DNA of 64,000 nt from Paenalcaligenes hominis (GTDB lineage Bacteria > Pseudomonadota > Gammaproteobacteria > Burkholderiales > Burkholderiaceae_B), in assembly GCF_011927625.1 (NCBI RefSeq), contig NZ_JAATIZ010000002.1, positions 591,842 to 655,841 of the forward strand, read 5' to 3'. Below the pieces are notes generated by a model, which was not told where the DNA came from, did not search any database, and saw only the letters and a list, made by a program, of their open reading frames with translations. This document shows positions 8,321 through 16,029 of this stretch, piece after piece (the stretch's first letter is position 1; each line of letters begins with the position of its first letter). The position numbers and the translations under genes were made by a program.

Positions 8321-10038
8321 ATGAGATAGCTTCTGTAGGAAAGCCTCCTGTAAACACTTTATTGCTTACAGGTGCAGCTGGTGGATTAGGTCAAGCTCTA
8401 CGCACTAGGCTAGCCGCTTTATGTCACTGCCTTCGGCTTAGCGATATTATGCCCATTCGTTCTCTTGCCTTAAATGAAGAATTTAGGTTTGCTGATCTCA
8501 GCCAAGCTGATGACGTTTACTCAATTTGCGAGGGGGTTGATGCAATCATCCATTTAGGAGGCATTTCTTTAGACGCTCCATTTGAAGACATCCTTCAGGC
8601 AAATATCGTGGGCTCATATAATATTTACGAAGCCGCGAGACAACATAATATCCAACGCGTTATTTTTGCTAGTTCAAACCATGTCACTGGTTTTTATAAG
8701 CAAGGGGAGCGAATAACCATCAGATCTCCTAAGCGCCCCGATAGTTATTACGGTATATCTAAATCCTTCACGGAAGACTTAGCCTCTTTTTATTATGATC
8801 GCTATGGAATTGAGACATTAAGTATTCGTATTGGGTCTTCATTTCCAGAGCCTAAAGATCGCCGCATGCTCTCTACATGGTGTAGCTATGATGATTTAGC
8901 ACAGCTAATTAAGTTGGGTTTAATCACTCCGCATATTCAACATCAAATTATTTATGGTGTGTCCGATAACCCCGAAACATGGTGGTCCTCAGCTCATACC
9001 GAGAGCATTCCTTTTAGGCCTCAAGATAGCAGCTCCACTTTTAGCTCCTTAATAGAGCAACAACCTTCTCTGGCTGTAGAGCACCCTCAGCGAAAATATC
9101 AAGGAGGGAATTTCACTTCTTTAGGCCCCTATCCTCTTCCCTACCCTCAATCAATTGAGGCAAAAGTTACAGTAAAAAATAAAAATATTTTAGGAGAAAG
9201 CCCCTTTTGGGCCTCACTCTCAGGGCAGCTGTACTGGGTTGATATTGAATTAGGCTATTTACATAGCTACCACCCTGTTACTAAAGAGCACCACTTTTGG
9301 CAGTCTGAGATAAAACTTACTGCTGTATTTGAAGATCGGAAGGAATCAAATAAGGTTTGGCTTTGCACAGAAAATAGTATCGCAACAGCCCAATTAGATT
9401 GGGGGAAACATACTCTTTCTGTAGAAACTATTGCTGCCTTCTCCGCACCAACATCTGGGATGAGGCTTAACGACGCCATTATGGACGCTAGAGGCCGAAT
9501 TTGGGTAACTGCTATTTCCTTGACACAGCCACAAGTTGAGGACAAGCCAACTTTAGGCGGATTATATTGCTGGGACCCTCAAAAACCCCAGCACTTGACC
9601 CTTCATGTTCCATATCTGCGCATAGGAAATGGTCTAGCTCTTAACCCAGAGCAAAATCGCCTTTATCTCTCAGACTCTCATCCAAGTAAATGCGAAATAT
9701 ATACTTTTGATTACGATCTCACTCAAGGCCGCCTTAAAAATAAGCGTGTTTTTGCTACGCTCAAACCAGGGCAAGGACGGCCCGATGGCGCAGCTATTGA
9801 TGCTTTAGGTGGTTACTGGATCTGTGGAATAGAGGCTGGAGTTATTCATCGCTTTTTACCATCAGGTCAATTAGAGCGATCTATTTATTTACCTACTCTA
9901 AACCCTACCAAAGCTTGCTTTGGGGGAGAGCATTTAAATACTTTATACATTACTCACAAAGGTACAGATCAAAATACAGCTGCCTTATATGAGTTATGCC
10001 CTGGAGTACAAGGTCTATACTGGAGCAAATTCAACTGA
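8311..10038 (+). CDS. udh: Fused uronate dehydrogenase and SMP-30/gluconolactonase
   Basis: A 575-residue two-domain enzyme. Residues 14-275 are a short-chain type uronate dehydrogenase: NAD loop GAAGGLG (21-27), HLGGIS, FASSNH, catalytic Tyr147 and Lys151 in YYGISK, SIRIGSSFPEPKDRRMLSTW, and the family ending RKYQGGNFTS. Residues 285-575 are a six-bladed SMP-30/gluconolactonase propeller with the expected metal ligands Glu296 (LGESPFW), Asn440 (GNGLA) and Asp455 (LSDS), plus RLNDA and GRPDGAAID. Udh oxidises D-galacturonate or D-glucuronate with NAD+ to an aldarolactone; the second domain would hydrolyse it to the aldarate. Both active sites look intact and no stop separates them. The first ATG is used; ATG 8314 is also possible. 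Confidence 0.9.
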   Translation: MMTNEIASVGKPPVNTLLLTGAAGGLGQALRTRLAALCHCLRLSDIMPIRSLALNEEFRFADLSQADDVYSICEGVDAIIHLGGISLDAPFEDILQANIVGSYNIYEAARQHNIQRVIFASSNHVTGFYKQGERITIRSPKRPDSYYGISKSFTEDLASFYYDRYGIETLSIRIGSSFPEPKDRRMLSTWCSYDDLAQLIKLGLITPHIQHQIIYGVSDNPETWWSSAHTESIPFRPQDSSSTFSSLIEQQPSLAVEHPQRKYQGGNFTSLGPYPLPYPQSIEAKVTVKNKNILGESPFWASLSGQLYWVDIELGYLHSYHPVTKEHHFWQSEIKLTAVFEDRKESNKVWLCTENSIATAQLDWGKHTLSVETIAAFSAPTSGMRLNDAIMDARGRIWVTAISLTQPQVEDKPTLGGLYCWDPQKPQHLTLHVPYLRIGNGLALNPEQNRLYLSDSHPSKCEIYTFDYDLTQGRLKNKRVFATLKPGQGRPDGAAIDALGGYWICGIEAGVIHRFLPSGQLERSIYLPTLNPTKACFGGEHLNTLYITHKGTDQNTAALYELCPGVQGLYWSKFN

Positions 10039-10039
10039 C

Positions 10040-10969
10040 ATGACTTCGCCATCTCCTCTACCTCGTCATATTGCTATTGCGATTATTCTCTGTTTAGGCA
10101 GCGGTTTTGCAGCAAACCATGTTTCTGCGCGTATTGCTTTTGATGCTGGAACTGGACTACTAACTGCTATACTTTTTAGGGCTGGCCTAAGTTTTATAAC
10201 TTTGCTTTGGTACCTAGTCTGGACTAAACAACCACTGTCCTTACCGAAAAAATTCGCTAAATGGCAGCTTAGCTTAGGGGTTCTCATCTGTTTGCAAAGC
10301 TTGTGCATTTTCTCTGCGGTCGCTCGTATACCAGTAGCTATTGCGTTATTAGTAGCAAATTCTTTCCCTATTCTTCTGGCTCTTTTAACATGGGCTTTAG
10401 GTGGCGTAAAACCCACACGTCAATCTTTAATTATTATGGGCATCATTTTTTTTGGGCTCATCTGGGTGCTTGATTTACCATCATGGTTTCAACAAACCAC
10501 CGTATTAGATCAAAACTGGTATACGGGTTTAAGCTTTGCTTTCGGCGCAGCATGTTGTTTTAGCCTCGCATTGTGGATTACTGAGCACAAACTTGGTCTG
10601 TTATCTGGGCCTGTGCGAAGTCTTTATACTATAGCTATTGTTTTGCTTATTATTATTGTGCTGGCTTTTAGTGGTGTCTTAGAAAATAGCGTTCAGCTTC
10701 CATATACCCAAAAAGGCTGGCTAGCTTTAACTTTAGTCGGTGTACTCTATACCTTATCTTTTATCGGACTTTTTGTATTTGCGCCAAAGCTCAACATGGC
10801 GATTAACTCTCCTGCCATGAATATAGAGCCTGTTACCTCTTTATTTCTTGCTTGGCTATTTTTAGATCAGGTATTCAGTCTAAATCAACTCTTTGGCGGG
10901 GCCATAGTTTTAGTCGGAATAGTAAGTCTAGCCTATCTTAATTCGATAAGTAAAAGAAAAATTAATTAA
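10040..10969 (+). CDS. EamA/DMT-family membrane transporter
   Basis: A protein of 309 residues with ten predicted membrane helices in two EamA repeats, for example AIAIILCLGSGFAANHVSARIAF at the start and LSFIGLFVFAPKLNMAINSPAMNIEPVTSLFLAWLFLDQVF in the second repeat, the family hallmark. The frame is open further upstream inside udh, but ATG 10040 is chosen because it begins one base after the udh stop (TGACATG). Family members export metabolites or amino acids. Co-transcription with the uronate enzyme suggests it moves a pathway intermediate or relieves its build-up. Substrate unknown. Confidence 0.82.
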   Translation: MTSPSPLPRHIAIAIILCLGSGFAANHVSARIAFDAGTGLLTAILFRAGLSFITLLWYLVWTKQPLSLPKKFAKWQLSLGVLICLQSLCIFSAVARIPVAIALLVANSFPILLALLTWALGGVKPTRQSLIIMGIIFFGLIWVLDLPSWFQQTTVLDQNWYTGLSFAFGAACCFSLALWITEHKLGLLSGPVRSLYTIAIVLLIIIVLAFSGVLENSVQLPYTQKGWLALTLVGVLYTLSFIGLFVFAPKLNMAINSPAMNIEPVTSLFLAWLFLDQVFSLNQLFGGAIVLVGIVSLAYLNSISKRKIN

Positions 10970-11020
10970 AATGTGAGTTACTTAAAAATACTTTATATAT
11001 TGCCATGACCCAAAAATACA

Positions 11021-11755
11021 ATGATTAATGAAAAGAGAAACGTTCGTCGTCGAACACAAAGCCTAACTCAAGAAGTTGCTCAAGAGCTGACTGAAATGAT
11101 CCAATCAGGAAAGTTAAAGCGTGGAGACAGACTTCCTACCGAATCCGAACTAATAGAACAAATGCAAGTTAGCCGCACGGTGGTGAGAGAAGCCATTTCC
11201 CATTTACAAGCCCATGGTTTAATTGAAACACGTCATGGAATAGGCTCATTTGTACTCGACACGCCCACAAGTTTAAATTTTAGAATAGCGCCCGAATCAC
11301 TGGAAACACTCCACGACATTATTGATGTTTTAGAGTTGCGTCAGAGCCTTGAGTCAGCAGCTGCTAGTATGGCGGCTCTACGTCGAACAGACCTAGATCT
11401 CGAGGTAATGAAGAAAGCTCTAGAAAATTTTCAGTTTGCCCTCTCAAAAAAAGAAAATACCGCCGATAGTGATTTCGAGTTTCATCTGGCTATTGCACAG
11501 GCAACTAAAAACAAATACTTCACAAAATTTATGTCGTACCTAGGTCAGGCTGTAATACCTAGAACGAGGATTAAAATCCAAAACAATAATCCAAAAATGA
11601 TGAAAGATTATCTTAACCGTGTACATGATGAACATTTAAATATTTATCAGGCAATTCAATCGCAAGATCCTGTATTGGCAAGTAGTGCTATGCAAATTCA
11701 TTTAAATAATAGTATTCAACGTCTAAAAGCTACCCTGTCTCAAAAGGAAAGTTAA
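11021..11755 (+). CDS. GntR-family regulator, FadR/FCD subfamily
   Basis: A 244-residue regulator. The N-terminal winged helix covers residues 15-80 (GDRLPTESELIEQMQVSRTVVREAISHLQAHGLIETRHGIGSFV). The C-terminal FCD domain has the usual metal/ligand residues: Asp and His in DSDFEFHLAIA, His in VHDEHLNIYQAI and His in MQIHLNNSI. FCD regulators usually sense sugar acids, lactate or related carboxylates and are released from DNA by them. The gene closes the sugar-acid block, 51 bases after the transporter, and probably controls both divergent units through sites near 8180-8320. Confidence 0.87.
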   Translation: MINEKRNVRRRTQSLTQEVAQELTEMIQSGKLKRGDRLPTESELIEQMQVSRTVVREAISHLQAHGLIETRHGIGSFVLDTPTSLNFRIAPESLETLHDIIDVLELRQSLESAAASMAALRRTDLDLEVMKKALENFQFALSKKENTADSDFEFHLAIAQATKNKYFTKFMSYLGQAVIPRTRIKIQNNNPKMMKDYLNRVHDEHLNIYQAIQSQDPVLASSAMQIHLNNSIQRLKATLSQKES

Positions 11756-11777
11756 AAAAAGCGACCACTCAGGTCGC
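11754..11777 (-). terminator. Rho-independent terminator of the hydroxycinnamate operon
   Basis: Stem GCGACC-ACTCA-GGTCGC at 11761-11777. On the minus strand it is followed by seven T (11760-11754), so it terminates transcripts from marR. It also sits directly after the gntR stop, where its plus-strand T tract is poor. Confidence 0.75.
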
Positions 11778-11795
11778 TTAAAAGACGTTTCTTGT

Positions 11796-12269
11796 TCATT
11801 CTTTGTTTACTTTCACGTTTTCAAGAAATAAACGCAACGTCTGCCTCAAGACACTGAGGTGGTCACCGTTAAGCCCCTCAAGCATAGTGGCTTCGATGGC
11901 TTGGACACGTGTATCGCCTTTAGCCAGTAACTGGCGTCCGGCATGGCTTAAGGCTATTTGGACGACACGGTTATCTGCGGTATCAGGTTCGCGTGTGATC
12001 CAGCCTTTTATTTCCATAGAGAGCACCATTTCATGGGCGCTTTGAGGGGAAATCATGGCTAACTCAGCTAGACGGGCGTTGCTCATGGACTGGTGATCAG
12101 CCAAAAAAGACAATGCGGTATACTGGCTTACGGTTAGCCCCAAATCTTTTAGTTGTTCACGCATGATGCGTTTGAACACATGGTCGACTCGGCCAATTAA
12201 ATAGGCAATTCCAACAGGTTTGGTCTCGCGTTGCACCTGGCTAGGCGTCGGTGTACTCAATGTACTCAT
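11796..12269 (-). CDS. MarR-family regulator of hydroxycinnamate catabolism
   Basis: A MarR-type winged-helix protein of 158 residues from the chosen start. The core is LTVSQYTALSFLADHQSMSNARLAELAMISPQSAHEMVLSMEIKGWITREPDTADNRVVQIALSHAGRQLL with the DxRxxxxxLT-like wing. The frame is open to 12326, inside the acyl-CoA dehydrogenase gene, but the ATG at 12269 has AGGA about 6 bases upstream and the earlier ones have none. It is the last gene of the ech-fcs-liv-acd operon. MarR proteins in such clusters (FerC, CouR, HcaR) respond to the hydroxycinnamoyl-CoA product. Autoregulation through the twin palindromes before ech is inferred. Confidence 0.85.
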   Translation of the reverse strand: MSTLSTPTPSQVQRETKPVGIAYLIGRVDHVFKRIMREQLKDLGLTVSQYTALSFLADHQSMSNARLAELAMISPQSAHEMVLSMEIKGWITREPDTADNRVVQIALSHAGRQLLAKGDTRVQAIEATMLEGLNGDHLSVLRQTLRLFLENVKVNKE

Positions 12270-12310
12270 ACTGTTCCTGATGAGCTCGAGAGAACCCATC
12301 GTTAAGAGAA

Positions 12311-14104
12311 TTAAATTAATGCCCAATCAAAATCGGCTTGCTCAATGGCAGTTCCTCCTGATTGAACAACCTGTGCCAGTGCATGAACAGTAGGTAGTTG
12401 ATGGGTTGCGTAATACAGCCATAACTGTTGTACCCCTACACAGTATTCCTGTCCTTCGGCGGCTTGGGCACTTGCCTGATTCGCAAACACAGCGAGTTGG
12501 GCTAATTGCCACGCCGCGCTTAACACCCCCAGCAGCTCTAACAGCGGTACAGAGACCGCAAATAAACTGTACAAACTGCGTGAGGAAGTAAGTAGCGACT
12601 CGACACTGGCGCGGCCAGCGTCTACAGCACGTTGTAGAAGATCTGCTGTTGCTGCTAAAGATGGGTATTGGGTTAACGGGGCAATGCTGCGCTCGATATG
12701 CTGCAATAAAACCGCCAGACTTTGTCCTTTGTCTCGAAGTAATTTACGCCCTAAAAGGTCTTTTGCTTGAATACCCGTTGTGCCTTCAAAAATTGGCAAA
12801 ATACGGGCATCGCGCATGACTTGGGCAATACCGGTTTCTTCTACGTATCCCATCCCTCCGAATACTTGCACGGCTAAGGCACTATTATAAGAGGCCTTTT
12901 CGGTACACCAACCTTTAGCAACAGGTAAAAGCACATCGACCAACTGTTCTAGCTGTTTTTTTTGTTTGGCGTCCGTTGTGTGTTCAAGTTGATCTACATA
13001 AGCGCCCAAGCTATAACATAACGCTCGCATGGCAAACGTGGTCGAGCGTAACTCTAACAACATACGTTTGACATCGGGGTGATGCATAATGGGCTGTACG
13101 GTGGCCGGGTCTTGGCCTACCACCGCCCCTTGCACTCGCTCACGCGCGAATTGCCGTGCCAGTTGATAGGCTTTTTCTGATACGCCTACGGCTTGCAAAG
13201 CCACCGCTTGACGCGCCTCATTCATCATCACAAACATCTGTGCTAGGCCTTGGTTAGGCGCTCCGACTAGATACGCCGTCGCCCCCTGATTATCACCATA
13301 GATCAGCGTACAAGTAGGGCTACCACGGATCCCGAGTTTATCCTCGATGGATACACACGCAATATCATTTTTTGCACCGAGTTGTCCTTGCTCGTCAACC
13401 AAATATTTAGGGGCTAAAAACAACGATAAACCGTGATGACCAGCAGGCGCATCAGGTAAACGCGCCAGCACCAAATGCACAATATTTTCTGCTAATTCGT
13501 GCTCACCAAAAGAGATATAAATTTTTTGCCCAAATAAGCGATAGGAGCCATCTGTTTGAGGCTCAGCACGCATCGTGGTGGCAGCTAAATCTGAACCCGC
13601 TTGAGGCTCGGTTAAATCCATCGTCGCTGCCCATTGGCCTGAGACGATTTTTTCTAACCACGGTTGGTGCCAACGGGGGTCAGCCGTTGCAATTAACGCT
13701 TCTGCTTGAGCCACGTTTAACTGGGGCAACATAGAAAAAGCCAAGTTCGTGCTGTACCACATTTCCCATACAGCACGTGCAAAACTACGCGGTAAACCCT
13801 GCCCACCTTGCGCTTCTGGTAAAGCCAAACCAATCCATCCACTCTCTATAAACTGTGTATAAAGTGGGTGCCACTCGGGCGTTGTGTGTACAGTGCCTTC
13901 GTGTAACTGGGCCCCAAACTCATCAGCAATGCGGTTACTAGGTTGCATCATTCCTTGGGCAAACCGATCCGCTTCGACCACAATGGCGTGAAACAAATCT
14001 AAATCAAACACGTCAGCTAAAGGCGGACACTGTTTGTCGGCATAGTGCTTAAGGTAATGCGCCATAAAACGCATGTCATGCAGAGGTGCTTGGTAGGCAG
14101 GCAT
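12311..14104 (-). CDS. Acyl-CoA dehydrogenase, large (about 600 residue) subfamily
   Basis: A 597-residue flavoenzyme of the long ACAD class also containing DmdC-type 3-methylmercaptopropionyl-CoA dehydrogenases. It shows the flavin/substrate motif MDLTEPQAGSDLA (about 177-189), the GIRGSPTCTLIYGD stretch, and the C-terminal VQVFGGMGYVEETGIAQVMRDARILPIFEGTTGIQAKDLLGRK, in which the Glu of FEGT is the usual catalytic base. GGAGG lies 8 bases before the start. In this operon the likely substrate is a dihydro-hydroxycinnamoyl-CoA, giving hydroxycinnamoyl-CoA for Ech. That step is inferred from context and the electron acceptor would be ETF, which is not encoded here. Confidence 0.88.
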   Translation of the reverse strand: MPAYQAPLHDMRFMAHYLKHYADKQCPPLADVFDLDLFHAIVVEADRFAQGMMQPSNRIADEFGAQLHEGTVHTTPEWHPLYTQFIESGWIGLALPEAQGGQGLPRSFARAVWEMWYSTNLAFSMLPQLNVAQAEALIATADPRWHQPWLEKIVSGQWAATMDLTEPQAGSDLAATTMRAEPQTDGSYRLFGQKIYISFGEHELAENIVHLVLARLPDAPAGHHGLSLFLAPKYLVDEQGQLGAKNDIACVSIEDKLGIRGSPTCTLIYGDNQGATAYLVGAPNQGLAQMFVMMNEARQAVALQAVGVSEKAYQLARQFARERVQGAVVGQDPATVQPIMHHPDVKRMLLELRSTTFAMRALCYSLGAYVDQLEHTTDAKQKKQLEQLVDVLLPVAKGWCTEKASYNSALAVQVFGGMGYVEETGIAQVMRDARILPIFEGTTGIQAKDLLGRKLLRDKGQSLAVLLQHIERSIAPLTQYPSLAATADLLQRAVDAGRASVESLLTSSRSLYSLFAVSVPLLELLGVLSAAWQLAQLAVFANQASAQAAEGQEYCVGVQQLWLYYATHQLPTVHALAQVVQSGGTAIEQADFDWALI

Positions 14105-14117
14105 TAGGTATTCCTCC

Positions 14118-15260
14118 TTATTCTACGAGTTCAAAGGTGCCGTTTTTAACTTGGACCACATAGCGAGCGCGTTCGTCGTGGCCAAAATGGTCTGTAGCGC
14201 TCATATTGTAAACACCATGCACGCCCTTCACTTCGGTGGTTTTTTCTAACGCATCACGCAGAGCCACTCTGAAGGCCTCGGTGCCTGGCTCGCCTGCCGC
14301 TTTGGCTTGTGGAACGGCCTGCTCTAACAATGCCCATGCATCATAAACATGACCTGCAAAGGTAGAAATACTCGTGGGTCCAAACGCATCGCTATAGCTC
14401 TGAATAAAAGCGGTAGCAGTGGCTTTGGTAGCAGCTTCCTCGGGCAGCAAATCGTTAATTAATAGGGGGCCGATCACAAATACCCCGCCTTCTACCGCTT
14501 TACCGCCTGCTTTCAAGAACTCTGCCCCAGCAGCACCGTGAGTTTGGTAAATTTGACCTGTAAAGCCACGTTCGCTGAGCGCAATATGCGGCAAGGCGGC
14601 CGGGGTGCCCGAGGCCAGAATCAACACCGCATCAGGCCGTGAAGCAATCAACTTCACTACTTGAGAGTTCACTGAGGTATCGCTACGGTTGTATTTTTCA
14701 ATAGTGGTCAGCGCAATGTCGTGTTGTTGTGCACTGTCTTGAACTGCTTTAAGCCAGTCGTCACCATACGGATCGGCAAAACCAATTATCCCCAATCGCT
14801 TTACCCCTTTTGCTACCATGTGCTCAATCAGTGCGGCAGCCATTAAGGTGTTGTCCTGAGCCACTGGGAAAACCCATTGAGCCTTGGTGGCATCGGCCAC
14901 TTTAGCGGGTGACATGCCAATTAAAGGCGTTTTGGCCTCGACAGCTATTTCGGTGATGGCCAATGCATTTGAAACGGTACTGCCCCCTAAAATGACATCG
15001 GCCTGACTTTCCACTAAATTCCGTGCATTACGGGATGCTACGTTCGGGTCAGAACCATCATCTAAAATAATCACTTTCACAGGCTCACCAGCAATGGTAG
15101 TTGGCATGATGCTAGCCGCATTGCGTTGCGGCGCACCCAACGCTGCCGCAGGCCCAGTCGCTGACACACTAACGCCCACAACTAGCTCAGCCGCAGCACT
15201 GAGGCTAAGGCTTAACAGCCCGGTTAAACCTAAGGTAATGAGTAGGTGTTTTGCTTTCAT
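14118..15260 (-). CDS. ABC transporter substrate-binding protein, Liv/Bra (type I periplasmic) family
   Basis: A 380-residue secreted protein with signal peptide MKAKHLLITLGLTGLLSLSL (cleavage near SAAA, residue 24). The mature part has the branched-chain type fold: LVVGVSVSATGPAAALGAPQRNAASIM, VILDDGSDPNVASRNARNLV, ILGGSTVSNALAITEIAVEAKTPLIGMSPA, and a C-terminal HVYDAWALLEQAV segment. These proteins bind amino acids, or aromatic acids when located in aromatic clusters. Here it sits between livF and the acyl-CoA dehydrogenase gene within the fcs-ech operon, so a hydroxycinnamate or phenylpropanoate ligand is more likely than leucine. Confidence 0.9.
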   Translation of the reverse strand: MKAKHLLITLGLTGLLSLSLSAAAELVVGVSVSATGPAAALGAPQRNAASIMPTTIAGEPVKVIILDDGSDPNVASRNARNLVESQADVILGGSTVSNALAITEIAVEAKTPLIGMSPAKVADATKAQWVFPVAQDNTLMAAALIEHMVAKGVKRLGIIGFADPYGDDWLKAVQDSAQQHDIALTTIEKYNRSDTSVNSQVVKLIASRPDAVLILASGTPAALPHIALSERGFTGQIYQTHGAAGAEFLKAGGKAVEGGVFVIGPLLINDLLPEEAATKATATAFIQSYSDAFGPTSISTFAGHVYDAWALLEQAVPQAKAAGEPGTEAFRVALRDALEKTTEVKGVHGVYNMSATDHFGHDERARYVVQVKNGTFELVE

Positions 15261-15297
15261 CCTTGTCTCCTTGTGGATCTTTTTTATGATTGGGCTC

Positions 15298-16029
15298 TTA
15301 GGTTTTAAGGCCTAAGTAGCTACTGACTACTTGGGGGTTGTGCAAAAGACCTTGTGCCTCCCCCTCTAGGACCACTCGTCCGGTTTCCAACACGTAGCCA
15401 TAATCGGAAATCCGTAATGCCGCTCGAGCATTTTGCTCTACCAATAAGATGGACACCCCCGAATCGCGTAGTTTTTGCACAATCTCTAGAATTTCCACGA
15501 CGATAAGGGGGGCCAAACCTAAACTGGGCTCATCTAACATTAATACGCTGGGCTTAGCCATTAAGGCACGCCCAATCGCTAACATCTGACGTTCACCCCC
15601 AGATAACGTATTGGCGTATTGGTGCCGACGCTCATACAAGCGTGGAAACCAGTCATACACCTCTTGCAAAGAGTGCGCTTGGTCACGATGACCTTGGGTG
15701 TAGCGACTGTAGGCGCCCAATACCAAGTTATCCTCTACCTTCATCTGTCCAAACAGCTCGCGCGTTTCTGGCACTAACACCACGCCATGCGCAACTAAGG
15801 TCTCTACGCGCCATTTTCGTTTACTGGGTACCAATGCGCTTTGAATAAGCCCTTGATAAGGCAGTAACCCCATCAACGTTGCCAATAAGGTGGATTTACC
15901 TGCCCCGTTTGAACCAATCACGCTGACAATTTGCCCGGCACCCAATCGCAAGCTCACTTCATGTAATGCCTCGACAGAGCCGTAGGAAACGGAGAGTTTA
16001 TCCACCACTAACAAGGTATTGCTACTCAT
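15298..16029 (-). CDS. livF: ABC transporter ATP-binding protein, LivF type
   Basis: A 243-residue ATPase with Walker A GSNGAGKSTL (about 38-47), signature LSGGERQMLAIGRAL, Walker B SVLMLDEPSLGL and the switch His region ILLVEQNARAAL typical of LivF. The start codon overlaps the stop of the preceding permease-ATPase fusion gene (ATGA at 16026-16029). It pairs with the LivG half of that fusion to power uptake through LivH and LivM. Confidence 0.93.
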   Translation of the reverse strand: MSSNTLLVVDKLSVSYGSVEALHEVSLRLGAGQIVSVIGSNGAGKSTLLATLMGLLPYQGLIQSALVPSKRKWRVETLVAHGVVLVPETRELFGQMKVEDNLVLGAYSRYTQGHRDQAHSLQEVYDWFPRLYERRHQYANTLSGGERQMLAIGRALMAKPSVLMLDEPSLGLAPLIVVEILEIVQKLRDSGVSILLVEQNARAALRISDYGYVLETGRVVLEGEAQGLLHNPQVVSSYLGLKT

